A stretch of DNA of 64,000 nucleotides, taken from Bryobacter sp. GTDB lineage: Bacteria; Acidobacteriota; Terriglobia; Bryobacterales; Bryobacteraceae. The position numbers and the translations under genes were made by a program. The notes beneath the pieces are model-generated. The model saw nothing but the letters and a program-made list of their open reading frames with translations. It was not told the DNA's origin and ran no database searches. Shown piece after piece: positions 1 to 8,150 of this stretch. The stretch is taken from contig JALHNI010000019.1 in NCBI GenBank assembly GCA_022843605.1, positions 1-64,000 on the forward strand, given 5' to 3'. Within the stretch, counting starts at the first letter, position 1, and each line of letters starts with the position of its first letter.

Positions 1-2
1 GC

Positions 3-470
3 AATGTGCGCTTTATTCAGCTGTATCACCGCGGCTGGGATCATCATGGCGGACTGACGGAGAAGCTTCCGGCGATGGCCCGCGATATCGACCAGGCGTC
101 GGCGGGGTTGATTCAGGACTTGAAACAGCGCGGTCTGCTGAAGGACACGCTGGTGATTTGGGGCGGCGAGTTCGGACGGACGCCCTACGCCCAAGGAGTA
201 CACAAGGCCGACAGCTATGGGCGGGACCACCATGGACGGGTGTTTTCGCTGTGGATGGCGGGAGGCGGAGTGAAGGCGGGCTACAGCCACGGAACGTCGG
301 ACGACTTCGGCTTCAATGTCGCCGAAGACGGGGTGCATGTGCACGACCTGCAGGCGACGATCCTGCACCTGCTGGGCATTGACCATCAACGGCTGACGTA
401 CCGGTTCCAGGGGCGGCAGTTCCGGCTGACGGACGTCCACGGCCGGGTGGTGCGGGAGATCGTGGCTTAG
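3..470 (+). CDS. DUF1501 family protein, C-terminal part (5' truncated)
   Basis: The reading frame is open to the left edge, so only the last 155 or so residues are present. The visible part matches the end of DUF1501 (sulfatase-like fold) proteins: [14 protein letters not shown], then [25 protein letters not shown], and the closing [24 protein letters not shown] block. The complete DUF1501 protein at 51384-52799 has the same blocks in the same order. In this family the gene is normally paired with a DUF1549/DUF1553 cytochrome-type protein, which would lie left of the window. The biochemical role is not established. The GTG at position 6 is an internal valine, not a start. Confidence 0.9.
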   Translation, partial: NVRFIQLYHRGWDHHGGLTEKLPAMARDIDQASAGLIQDLKQRGLLKDTLVIWGGEFGRTPYAQGVHKADSYGRDHHGRVFSLWMAGGGVKAGYSHGTSDDFGFNVAEDGVHVHDLQATILHLLGIDHQRLTYRFQGRQFRLTDVHGRVVREIVA

Positions 471-511
471 CTCTACAGGTTCTGGCAGCCGAATTGCATG
501 AAGGGGGCTCC

Positions 512-1369
512 ATGTTACCCTTCCGCAAGATTCTGTTTCCCGTTGATTTCTCTGAGGCCTGCCGCAAAATCGTACCGCGAGTGCGGGAGACGCTGAGTCG
601 ATTTCAGGCGGACCTGTTGCTGGTGCACTCGGTCGATCCGCTACCGCTGGCGGTGGGTCCACTGGAAGCACCGCTGTTCATTCCGCCGGCCGGCGACAGT
701 GAGTTTTTCCAACGTCACCAGGAGCGGTTGCGCCAGTTTGCGGCGCTGCACTTTCCTGGAGAGAAACCGACGTTCGTGACGGAAACGGGCGACGCAATCA
801 CAGTGATTGAAAACGCCCTGCGTCATCATGGCGCGGATCTGGTGATGATGCCCACGCATGGCCATGGAGCGATCCGGCGGCTGCTACTGGGTTCAGTTAC
901 CGCGAAGGTGCTGCATGATGTCGATTGCGCGGTATGGACGACGGTGCCAGGCAAAGAACCAGAGGCGTCCGGACCTTACCGGCACATCGTTTGCGCGCTG
1001 AGCCTGGACCAGGAGGACAGCGAGGCAGTGCTGCGGGCGGCGGGGTCAATTGCGCGGAGCTACGAAACGGGCCTCAGCATTCTACACTCGGTGGATCTGC
1101 CGGAGAGCGGGCTCGAGTTTGCCTACCGGGAGGCCATTCTCGCAGCAGCCGACCACAAGCTCCGGCAACTGCGAGAGCGGACTGGGGTGAAGGCCCCTTA
1201 CGAGCTGGTGGTGGGCTCGCCGGTGGAGCAAGTACGCTTGGCCGTTCTGGCGCATGAGGCGGGCCTCCTGGTGACAGGCCGGGGTCAGGCTCGGGAGGCG
1301 GGAAGCCGGGTGTGGTCGCAGCTGTATTCGATCATTCGGGAGTCGCCGTGCGCGGTACTTAGCATCTGA
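512..1369 (+). CDS. Tandem-domain universal stress protein (UspA family)
   Basis: A 285-residue cytoplasmic protein with two Usp domains (about 1-140 and 155-285). Domain 1 begins FRKILFPVDFSEACRK and carries the ATP-binding pattern G-x2-G-x9-GS in GHGAIRRLLLGS. In domain 2 the equivalent loop (TGRGQAREAGSRVW) departs from the pattern, so only one domain may bind nucleotide. I chose the ATG at 512 because AGGGGG lies a few bases upstream; a TTG at 494 would add six residues. It follows the DUF1501 gene by 41 bp and may be read through from it. The family is linked to stress survival; the specific role here is unknown. Confidence 0.9.
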   Translation: MLPFRKILFPVDFSEACRKIVPRVRETLSRFQADLLLVHSVDPLPLAVGPLEAPLFIPPAGDSEFFQRHQERLRQFAALHFPGEKPTFVTETGDAITVIENALRHHGADLVMMPTHGHGAIRRLLLGSVTAKVLHDVDCAVWTTVPGKEPEASGPYRHIVCALSLDQEDSEAVLRAAGSIARSYETGLSILHSVDLPESGLEFAYREAILAAADHKLRQLRERTGVKAPYELVVGSPVEQVRLAVLAHEAGLLVTGRGQAREAGSRVWSQLYSIIRESPCAVLSI

Positions 1370-1513
1370 AGCACTGCGCCAATTCACCCAGGGGGTGCGT
1401 GACCTTACGCACCTTAGATGCGAACTGAGCAATATTGAACAGAACTTCTAAGTAGTTTCCCTTAGACTCGGGCTAAAAGGAACCAACCTTTTGTTCGGAG
1501 GAGCATAACTACC

Positions 1514-2149
1514 ATGAAGAAACGACTCACGTTTTCTCTTTTCGCCCTGACGCTTCCAGTCGTCACTTGGGCCAACATTATTCCAACGGGTACAACGGTC
1601 ACCGGTACGGGACCGTATACGTGGAGCTACAATCTGCAGCTCTCCCAAGACCAGAACGTGAACAGCGGTCTTGCCCCAACATCCAACCCGGTGCCGCACG
1701 AGAATCTGACGTTCGGGGGATTCCTGACGCTTTATGATTTCGGGGGGTACATCCCCGGAACGTGCACTGGACCGGCCGGCTGGACGTGCACCACTCAGAA
1801 CATGGGCTTCACGCCGGACGACGTTTTGCCCAATGATGACCCGAACCTGGTGAACATCACGTGGGCGTACACCAGCGGCCCGACTCTGCTGGGCCAGCCA
1901 TCCGGGATGAACCTGGGCGTCTTTACGGCGCAGTCCACGATGAACGGCCCGGGTCAGGTAAGTTACGCGGCGCGGGGGATCAAGAACATCGGCGCCTCAG
2001 CAGGCACGATCGCCGACAATGTCGGCAGCGTCACGGCACCGTCTTTCCTTGACCTCGACATCGAGACGCCGATTCCAGAACCGATGACCGTCACCTATTT
2101 GGGTGCGGGGCTGGTCGTGCTGGCGCTCATCAGGCGGCGAGCCGCTTAG
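1514..2149 (+). CDS. PEP-CTERM sorting-domain protein
   Basis: A 211-residue exported protein. It has an N-terminal signal peptide (MKKRLTFSLFALTLPVVTWA), a beta-rich body of about 150 residues, and a C-terminal sorting signal: the IPEP tripeptide block near residue 187, a hydrophobic segment (TYLGAGLVVLALI), then the basic tail RRRAA. In known systems such proteins are processed by an exosortase (EpsH/XrtA type) and go to the cell surface or exopolysaccharide matrix. No exosortase gene is in this window. The start is well supported by GGAGGAG about 10 bases upstream. The body matches no domain I recognise. Confidence 0.85.
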   Translation: MKKRLTFSLFALTLPVVTWANIIPTGTTVTGTGPYTWSYNLQLSQDQNVNSGLAPTSNPVPHENLTFGGFLTLYDFGGYIPGTCTGPAGWTCTTQNMGFTPDDVLPNDDPNLVNITWAYTSGPTLLGQPSGMNLGVFTAQSTMNGPGQVSYAARGIKNIGASAGTIADNVGSVTAPSFLDLDIETPIPEPMTVTYLGAGLVVLALIRRRAA

Positions 2150-2234
2150 CTCCTCCCCCAGCTGCTCGCAGAGAACACGCGCACTTTCCGGGGATTGTAC
2201 CTCCTTCGGACGGTGCGCGGTTTCTGTTTTGGGG

Positions 2235-2552
2235 CTACTCAGTTTTTGTCGGGTACTCCGGGGGTGGATAGCGAGGATCCTGAACAATGAGTTGGCGCAC
2301 TTGATCACTGATCTCCTGCCAATGGCGAATGAAGTAACTGGCTTCATTTCGGCTGAGTACGGTGAGGCGCTGATCCTCCAGGATGGCGAGGATGATTTCT
2401 GTACGGGCCCTTGGATCGCCAGTTTGAGCGGCAGCAACGGTGCGGAAGGCCGAGGCCACGCGTTGGAACTCGGCATCGACCTGGAGCTTGATGCGCTCCG
2501 CCCATTCCACGCGCGCGGGCGTCCCGACCATCGAAAGAACAGGGTGGGACAT
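2235..2552 (-). CDS. Small hypothetical protein coupled to the Crp/Fnr gene
   Basis: A 105-residue predicted cytoplasmic protein, mostly helical, without a signal peptide or membrane segment. Its ATG overlaps the TGA of the upstream Crp/Fnr gene (TGATG on the minus strand), which argues for translational coupling and for a real gene. The C-terminus is proline-rich (DPRYPPPEYPTKTE). I recognise no family. The overlapping plus-strand frame at 2103-2696 lacks such support. The protein may act with the Crp-type regulator, but that is only inference from the overlap. Confidence 0.6.
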   Translation of the reverse strand: MSHPVLSMVGTPARVEWAERIKLQVDAEFQRVASAFRTVAAAQTGDPRARTEIILAILEDQRLTVLSRNEASYFIRHWQEISDQVRQLIVQDPRYPPPEYPTKTE

Positions 2553-3226
2553 CAGTCGTGCAGCACTACGTTGAGCAATGAACTGTGGATCTCGAGGGTG
2601 CCGTTGTATTTGATAAATCCGAGACGACGGAACTTATTCATGAAGAAACTGACCCGGGAGCGAGTCGTGCCGACCATCTCGGCCAAAGTTTCCTGACTGA
2701 TTTTGGGAATCACCGTCTCGGGTTTGCCCTCTTTGCCAAAGTTGGCGAGGAGGAGCAAGGCCCGAGCGAGGCGCTTCTCGCTGGAGTTGAAGAGCTGGTC
2801 GACCAAGTCTTCCTCAATTCGGATCGTGCGGGTGAGCATGTAATCGAGGAGCAATTCCGCAAATGCTGATTCCTGGTGCAGAACTTGTACGGCAATGTTT
2901 TTTTCGATGCGGGTGATCGAAACCTCGGACATAGCGACGGCAGTGGCCATGCGGACCTGCTGGGCGGTAAGGCAGCCTTCGCCAAAGAAGTCACCGGCGC
3001 CCAAGACGGCGATGACAGCTTCCTTGCCGGCTTCCGAAACGACGGTCAGCTTCACTTTGCCCTTCTGTATGTAGAAGATGGCATTGGCCGGTTCGCCCTG
3101 GGCGAACAGAATGTGGTCCATCTCGAACGTCGCGAGCGTCCGGCCTTCGCCAGGTTCACCCAGAAACTTCGCAGGCCGGAAGGGCGCCATCCGCTTTACA
3201 GTCGCTTTCATATTCGCTCGAGCCAT
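2552..3226 (-). CDS. Crp/Fnr family transcriptional regulator
   Basis: A 224-residue DNA-binding regulator. The N-terminal half is a cyclic-nucleotide-binding-like beta roll (LFAQGEPANAIFYIQKGKVKL, then VLGAGDFFGEGCL). A dimerisation helix follows, then a C-terminal winged helix with recognition segment SQETLAEMVGTTRSRVSFF. There is no Fnr-type N-terminal cysteine cluster, so an iron-sulfur sensor is unlikely. The frame runs upstream to 3385, but the conserved part supports ATG 3226 (MARANMKATVKRM) or ATG 3211; AAGGAG directly abuts 3226, which is tight for a ribosome site. The perfect palindrome at 3368-3385 upstream is a plausible autoregulatory operator. Confidence 0.9.
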   Translation of the reverse strand: MARANMKATVKRMAPFRPAKFLGEPGEGRTLATFEMDHILFAQGEPANAIFYIQKGKVKLTVVSEAGKEAVIAVLGAGDFFGEGCLTAQQVRMATAVAMSEVSITRIEKNIAVQVLHQESAFAELLLDYMLTRTIRIEEDLVDQLFNSSEKRLARALLLLANFGKEGKPETVIPKISQETLAEMVGTTRSRVSFFMNKFRRLGFIKYNGTLEIHSSLLNVVLHD

Positions 3227-3367
3227 CTCCTTCGTCGTCGGTCGAGTGGAGCTAGAGCATTTCCCGTTCCATTCGATGGAAAGTGGAGTTGGCTGAGTCA
3301 ATTTGCGGTAGTGAAGGGGGCCGCTCGGGCGAGCACGGGCTGACGGGCCGGATTGGCGACGAGCGAT

Positions 3368-3385
3368 ATGACCATATATGGTCAT
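3368..3385. promoter_or_regulatory. 18-bp perfect palindrome, candidate Crp/Fnr operator
   Basis: ATGACCATATATGGTCAT reads the same on both strands. It lies 142 bp upstream of the Crp/Fnr start and 22 bp past the histidine kinase stop. The half-sites TGACC-N6-GGTCA have the spacing of Crp-type sites (TGTGA-N6-TCACA). Autoregulation is inference; the palindrome itself is visible. Confidence 0.6.
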
Positions 3386-3406
3386 TGGTCACTCGGACAC
3401 GGCGGA

Positions 3407-4576
3407 CTAGGGGGCGCCAACCGCAACGCGCAGGGCGTTCAGGGGAACCTGGACCATCGTATTATCGGCGTGACGATTGCCGAAACGATCCGCAGTGGCC
3501 AAAGTAGGATCCTCCGAGGGCTGCTCAAGCGCGGCGATGCTGAAGCAGAAGGTGGAGCCAACTCCGGGCTCAGCCTCCACCCAGATTCTGCCACCGAGGC
3601 TCTCTACAAGCTTCTTGCAGATGGCAAGGCCGAAGCCGTCCCCCGGCTTCTCCACACCATGAAGACGCTTCAACAGACGGAAGATTCGTTCGTGATGTTC
3701 CGGCGCGATGCCGACGCCATTGTCGCGGACACGGACGATCCAGTCCGGGCCCAGGCGCTCTGCATCGATCCGAACGACCGGAGGAGAATTTCCACGATAC
3801 TTGATGGCATTCCCGATCAAGTTCTGGAAAACACGCAGCAGTTGCCGATCGCCACGCACCCAGGGCAGCGCGTGCACCGTAACCGTAGCGCCGCTGGTGC
3901 GGATCGCATGCTCCAGATTCCGGAGAGCCTCGTCGGCCAGGGGCTTCAAGTCGATCGGTTGGGGGAGCGCATCGAAGCTGCGGACGGCGAAGGCTCGGAG
4001 CCCTTCAAAGAGGGAAGAGACCCGGGCGACGCCGTCGACGATGTACTGGGCGATCTGCTTGCCCTCCGGATCCAGCTTGACTTCAGCGGTGAGCACTTCC
4101 GTGAACATGGAGATGGTGCGAAGCGGCTCGCGGAGGTCATGAGCGACGGAGTAGGCGAAGTGCTCAAGTTCGACGTTGGAGCGGGCGAGCGCCTCACTGT
4201 CCTGCTGCTTCTGATCCAGTTCCGCACGGCGGGTGCTGATCTCGCGACAGTTGGCGATGATGGCCGCGACGCGGGGCTCGGCGAGCAGATTGGACAGGGT
4301 GACCTCCACCCAGCGCCAGTGGCCGTCCTTATGGCAGAGTCGGGTTTCGATCTGGTGTAAGGCTGGCGGCGGAGCGAGGTCTGCACGAACGGTCTTTCGA
4401 AACAGGAAGAGTTCATCGGGATGGATGAGGTTGAGCAGGTTGCCGCCGACCAGTTCGTCCGGCTGGTAGCCAAGGACTTTGGTGCTGGAAGGAGAAACGT
4501 AGAGCATTTGCCCGGACTCGTTCACGAGCGCAATCATGTCGGAGCTGTATTCAACGAGGGCCTGGAAAGATGGCAT
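3407..4576 (-). CDS. Cytoplasmic PAS-domain sensor histidine kinase
   Basis: A 389-residue protein with no membrane segment. A PAS domain (about residues 3-110, with the PAC-like end KDGHWRWVEVTLSN) is followed by a HisKA dimerisation domain carrying the phospho-accepting histidine at about 146 (SVAHDLREPLRT). The HATPase_c domain follows: N-box NLIGNAIKY, G1 DNGVGI and G2 GDGFGLAICKKL. The ATG at 4576 has AAGG spaced about 10 bases upstream, so the longer frame to 4603 is not needed. No response regulator is adjacent, making it an orphan kinase. The layout resembles phytochrome-type kinases that lost their photosensor, but no bilin domain is present. The signal is unknown. Confidence 0.92.
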   Translation of the reverse strand: MPSFQALVEYSSDMIALVNESGQMLYVSPSSTKVLGYQPDELVGGNLLNLIHPDELFLFRKTVRADLAPPPALHQIETRLCHKDGHWRWVEVTLSNLLAEPRVAAIIANCREISTRRAELDQKQQDSEALARSNVELEHFAYSVAHDLREPLRTISMFTEVLTAEVKLDPEGKQIAQYIVDGVARVSSLFEGLRAFAVRSFDALPQPIDLKPLADEALRNLEHAIRTSGATVTVHALPWVRGDRQLLRVFQNLIGNAIKYRGNSPPVVRIDAERLGPDWIVRVRDNGVGIAPEHHERIFRLLKRLHGVEKPGDGFGLAICKKLVESLGGRIWVEAEPGVGSTFCFSIAALEQPSEDPTLATADRFGNRHADNTMVQVPLNALRVAVGAP

Positions 4577-4834
4577 TGTATGACCTTGCCTTTGGACTCC
4601 CAATCCAAAATCAAGCTTGGCGGGAGGGATGCGTTGCGAAAAAAGCTACAACGTAAAAAAAAGATCTTCCCGGCTGGCGCGTTCCTCCGAGATGCCGCGA
4701 TCAGCCGGGCTCTACTGTTGAGTGGGCCGCCTCTGTCTGACAGCTTTCCCACAGTGGAAACCCAAAGTAACAGTTGCGGCCAGGAACGTCTGTTCAATAG
4801 TGCACACTCCCCCAAAAATGCAAAAAATCTGCCG

Positions 4835-4881
4835 TTGACTCTGTGGTGGAGCATCGCTAGGATATACATAGTTTATCTATG
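4835..4881 (+). promoter_or_regulatory. padR promoter with start-codon inverted repeat
   Basis: TTGACT (4835-4840), a 17-bp spacer and TAGGAT (4858-4863) form a good sigma-70-type promoter. The predicted transcription start is near 4870, only about 9 bases before the ATG at 4879. CATAG-N5-CTATG (4867-4881) overlaps both the start site and the start codon, the expected place for PadR autorepression. The promoter match is direct; the repressor role is inferred. Confidence 0.6.
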
Positions 4882-5205
4882 CCTAAGATTGATATGCCTC
4901 CAGGTGCCCTGGTTTTGCTGATTCTGCGGGTGCTGCGGGCGGGTCCGCTGCACGGTTATGCGATCGCGCAGAGAATTCATGCGCTTTCTGCGGAGGTGCT
5001 GCGGGTGGAGGAAGGTTCACTGTATCCGGCGCTGCAAAAGATCCTGCTGAAGGGTTGGGTGACGGCGGAGTGGGGCACCTCAGAAACGAATCGCAAGGTG
5101 CGGTTTTACGAACTGACGGCCGCGGGACGAAAGCAGTTGGAGGCGGAGTTGGACGGCTATGACCGTGTCAACGAAGCGATTCAGGCCGTGTTGCGGACGG
5201 CGTAG
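4879..5205 (+). CDS. PadR family transcriptional regulator (first pair)
   Basis: A 108-residue PadR winged-helix repressor of the short type. It starts with LVLLILRVLRAGPLHGYAIA, continues through the recognition helix and the family signature EGSLYPALQKI, and ends in the wing (KVRFYELTAAGRKQLEAEL) and a dimerisation helix. It lies 12 bp before the ADOP permease at 5218, so the two are almost certainly co-transcribed. It is paralogous to the regulator at 7824. There is almost no leader between predicted transcription start and ATG, so translation may be nearly leaderless. The effector ligand is unknown. Confidence 0.93.
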   Translation: MPKIDMPPGALVLLILRVLRAGPLHGYAIAQRIHALSAEVLRVEEGSLYPALQKILLKGWVTAEWGTSETNRKVRFYELTAAGRKQLEAELDGYDRVNEAIQAVLRTA

Positions 5206-5217
5206 GGAGAACCCGAG

Positions 5218-7758
5218 ATGAGCGATTTGCTGAGACGCCTGCGGTACTTATTGGGACGTGGCCGGCACGATGCGGAGTTGGCCGATGAGTTGGAGTTTCA
5301 TCGCGAGATGGCCTCCCGGCAGGGACGGGCGAACGTGGGGAATCTGCTGCGGTTGCGGGAAGAGTCGCGGGATGCCTGGGGCTGGACGTGGATCGACCGA
5401 CTGGGGCAGGATCTGCGCTACGCGACGCGGATGCTGGCCAAGTCGCCGGGCTTTACGCTGACGGCGGTGGCGATGCTGGCGCTGGGGATCGGCGTGAATG
5501 TGGCGGCGTTCGGCTTCTTCAATCTGATCTTTCTGAGTGCCCTGCCCGTGCGGGATCCGGATTCGTTGCTGAGCTTCCAGCGGCGTGCCCCGCAGGCCTA
5601 CGCGTCGGACCTGCCTTATCCGGTGATGGATTTTTACCGCGAACACACGCGCACGTTGTCGGCGGTGCTGGCCTTGCACAGCACCGACCTGACGCTGGAG
5701 AACTCCTCCAAGCCGGCTAAGGCGCATTTCGTGACGGACAACTACTTCACCGAACTGGGCGGAGCGGCGCAGATGGGGCGCCTGCTGGAGGCGGGAACGA
5801 CAGCCCCGGTGGTCGTGCTGAGCTACGGTTTCTGGCAGCGGCACCTGGGCGGCGATCCGCAGGCGGTGGGCAAGACGCTTCGGTTGAACCAGCATCCGGT
5901 GGTGGTGGTTGGCGTGGCCGTTCCGGGGTTCAGCGGGCTCAACCTGAATCAGGTGGACGTTTGGCTGCCGATCGCCCGGCAACCGGAATTCGTGAGCGGC
6001 AGCGAATTGCTGACCAGCTATAGCGGCGACGCGAATGGGGTGCAAATGTGGGGCCGGCTGAAGCCAGGACTGACGCCGAAGGCCGTGGAAGACGAGATGA
6101 GCGGATTAGCGGCCGAGTTACGGAAGCGCTATCCGAAGGAGATCTGGGAAAACGAGACGCTGGCGAGCGAGCCCGGCGGATACGTCAAATTGAACGGAGG
6201 TGGGCAACGGGGCACGGGGACGCCGGTGAGCGGCCGGGAAAAGCTATTCCCCATTCTGGTGCTGGTTTCGAGCCTGGTGCTGTTGATTCTAGCGGTGGCT
6301 TGCGGCAATTTGGGCAGCTTGCTGCTGGCCCGGGGCGTGGCGCGCGAGCGGGAGATCGCGATTCGGGTGTCGGTGGGCGCGGGCAGCGGACGGCTGGTGC
6401 GGCAACTTTTCACGGAGAGCCTGCTGCTGGCGATTCTGGGGTCGACGGCGGGGCTGGCGCTGGGCGCCGGGGTGCTGCGGTATCTGTTGATCTTTACCGA
6501 CGCACCGGAATGGCTGAATCCGGCGCCGGATTGGCGGGTGATCGGCTTCGCGCTCGGCATGGGCTTCGCCGCGGCGATGCTGTTCGGGTTGACGCCGGCG
6601 CTGCAAGTGGCCCGTCAGCAGCATCGGCGAACGGTAGCACGGCAGGTGCTGATTGGTGCTCAAGTGGCGGCCAGTTGCATCCTGCTGATTGTTGCCGGAC
6701 TGCTGGTGCGGGCGCTGACGCACGCGGTGGCCATGCATCCCGGTTTCGAGTATCAACAGGCAGTGACCATCGATACGGACCTCGGCCGTTATGGTTACTC
6801 GCCGGGCCGGGCGAAGGTGTATCTGGAGACGCTGGCCAATCGGGTGCGTGAGATTCCGGGAGTGCAATCCGTGTCGATGGTGAGTTCGGCTCCGCTGGGG
6901 CGGCGCACCTCGATTATCGGGATGGTGGTGGATGGCCGGCGGGTGGACCTGCACTCGAACCATGTGGATGGGAAGTACTTCGAGACGATGAAGATTCCAC
7001 TGCTGCGGGGCCGCGTGTTTGAGCCGGAGGAGAAGAACGCGGTGATTGTCAGCGAGTCCTTTGCGCGGTTCCGGTGGCCCAACGAGGATCCGCTGGGGAA
7101 ACTGATTGATCCGAGTAACAACCGGCAGCGGGTGGTGGGGATTGCGGGCAGCGCGCGAACGGGGGCGCTGAAGGATCCCGACGCGGCGGAGCTGTATTCG
7201 CCGATTGAGGCGGAGGAATGGCCGTCGTTGCTGCTGATCGCGAGGACCTCGGGCCGTCCGGAGGAGTTGTTGGCGCCTGTGGCGGCACTGGCCAAGTCGC
7301 AGGATCCGCTGGTGTTTCCGGCGCTCGAAACGATGAAGGAATCGTTTCGCCGGAAGCTGGAGCCGGCGGAGCGGAGCGCGGCCGCGATCAGCGTGCTGGG
7401 GCTGACGGCGCTGGCGCTGGCCTGCCTGGGCATTGTGGGACTGGTGACGTACGCGGTATCGCAGCGGACGAAGGAGATCGGGATCCGGATGGCGCTGGGG
7501 GCGCGGCCGGGGGACGTGCTGAGGTCCGTGTTGAGGCAGTTTTCAGTGCCGGTGATCGCGGGGCTGCTGGTGGGCGTGGGAGGGGCGGCGGCGCTGTCGC
7601 AACTGCTGCGACGCGAGTTGTATGGCATCAGTCACCTGGACCCGACGGCGTATCTTGGGGCGGTCGGCGTGTTTGTGGTGACGGCGACGCTGGCGGCGCT
7701 ATGGCCGGCCCGGCAGGCGTTGCGGGTGGATCCGCTGGGGGCGTTGCGGCACGAGTGA
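5218..7758 (+). CDS. ADOP family duplicated ABC permease (first copy)
   Basis: An 846-residue inner-membrane protein of the Acidobacterial duplicated orphan permease family, related to MacB/FtsX permeases. A short cytoplasmic N-terminal module (ELADELEFHREM) leads to the first MacB-type periplasmic domain and FtsX permease block. A second, duplicated block ends with SQRTKEIGIRMALGA, the coupling-helix region. No ABC ATPase gene is nearby, as usual for this orphan family. Co-transcription with PadR suggests it is induced by a small molecule and may act in export or envelope stress; this is inference. It shares its organisation with the second copy at 8147. Confidence 0.93.
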   Translation: MSDLLRRLRYLLGRGRHDAELADELEFHREMASRQGRANVGNLLRLREESRDAWGWTWIDRLGQDLRYATRMLAKSPGFTLTAVAMLALGIGVNVAAFGFFNLIFLSALPVRDPDSLLSFQRRAPQAYASDLPYPVMDFYREHTRTLSAVLALHSTDLTLENSSKPAKAHFVTDNYFTELGGAAQMGRLLEAGTTAPVVVLSYGFWQRHLGGDPQAVGKTLRLNQHPVVVVGVAVPGFSGLNLNQVDVWLPIARQPEFVSGSELLTSYSGDANGVQMWGRLKPGLTPKAVEDEMSGLAAELRKRYPKEIWENETLASEPGGYVKLNGGGQRGTGTPVSGREKLFPILVLVSSLVLLILAVACGNLGSLLLARGVAREREIAIRVSVGAGSGRLVRQLFTESLLLAILGSTAGLALGAGVLRYLLIFTDAPEWLNPAPDWRVIGFALGMGFAAAMLFGLTPALQVARQQHRRTVARQVLIGAQVAASCILLIVAGLLVRALTHAVAMHPGFEYQQAVTIDTDLGRYGYSPGRAKVYLETLANRVREIPGVQSVSMVSSAPLGRRTSIIGMVVDGRRVDLHSNHVDGKYFETMKIPLLRGRVFEPEEKNAVIVSESFARFRWPNEDPLGKLIDPSNNRQRVVGIAGSARTGALKDPDAAELYSPIEAEEWPSLLLIARTSGRPEELLAPVAALAKSQDPLVFPALETMKESFRRKLEPAERSAAAISVLGLTALALACLGIVGLVTYAVSQRTKEIGIRMALGARPGDVLRSVLRQFSVPVIAGLLVGVGGAAALSQLLRRELYGISHLDPTAYLGAVGVFVVTATLAALWPARQALRVDPLGALRHE

Positions 7759-7790
7759 CGGCTTGACCGGCGAGGAGACTCGTGGCATGT

Positions 7791-7822
7791 TGTAGGTAGT
7801 CGACACCTGTCGCCTACCTACA
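7791..7822. promoter_or_regulatory. 32-bp near-perfect palindrome at the second padR start
   Basis: The outer arms TGTAGGTAG and CTACCTACA match perfectly and the inner GACA-CC-TGTC also pairs, giving 14 of 16 paired positions. The element ends one base before the ATG at 7824, leaving no room for a Shine-Dalgarno site. TTGACC at 7763-7768 could be a -35 box, which places the palindrome over the -10/start region. It is a strong candidate operator for the PadR protein encoded directly downstream. Confidence 0.7.
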
Positions 7823-7823
7823 C

Positions 7824-8150
7824 ATGGAATTCAAGGACACGCTGGTTCCCGGGACGCTCGACGTCCTGATGCTGCGCATCATTTCGCAGGGGCCGATCCA
7901 CGGGTGGGGTATCGCGCAGCGGCTGAAGCTGCTTTCGCGGGAAGTGTTGCAGGTGAACCAGGGTTCCTTGTACCCGGCGCTGCACAAACTGGAAGCGGGC
8001 GGCTGGATCTCAGCGGAATGGAAGGCGACGGAGGAGGGCCGTCAGGCGAAGTTCTACGCATTGACCGGGACGGGAAAGCAACGTCTGGCCGAGGAGCAGG
8101 CACGGTGGACACGGCTGGCGGCAGCCATGGAGTGGGTGCTGAACTCGTGA
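7824..8150 (+). CDS. PadR family transcriptional regulator (second pair)
   Basis: A 108-residue PadR winged-helix regulator with the same plan as the one at 4879: LDVLMLRIISQGPIHGWGIA, the signature QGSLYPALHKLEAGGWI, and a wing (RQAKFYALTGTGKQRLAEE) before the C-terminal helix. The ATG abuts the 32-bp palindrome. The stop overlaps the GTG start of the next ADOP gene (GTGA), so the pair is translationally coupled. The two PadR proteins are clearly divergent and their upstream inverted repeats differ in sequence, so each probably controls only its own permease. Confidence 0.93.
   Translation: MEFKDTLVPGTLDVLMLRIISQGPIHGWGIAQRLKLLSREVLQVNQGSLYPALHKLEAGGWISAEWKATEEGRQAKFYALTGTGKQRLAEEQARWTRLAAAMEWVLNS

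Noticed and set aside
2103-2696. Plus-strand frame opposite the Crp/Fnr gene and its small partner
   Set aside because: It is antisense to a clear regulator gene and has no ribosome site or domain.
7904-8146. Longer N-terminus for the second ADOP permease
   Set aside because: The extra part is the padR gene read in another frame; the GTG at 8147 overlapping the padR stop gives the normal ADOP N-terminus.
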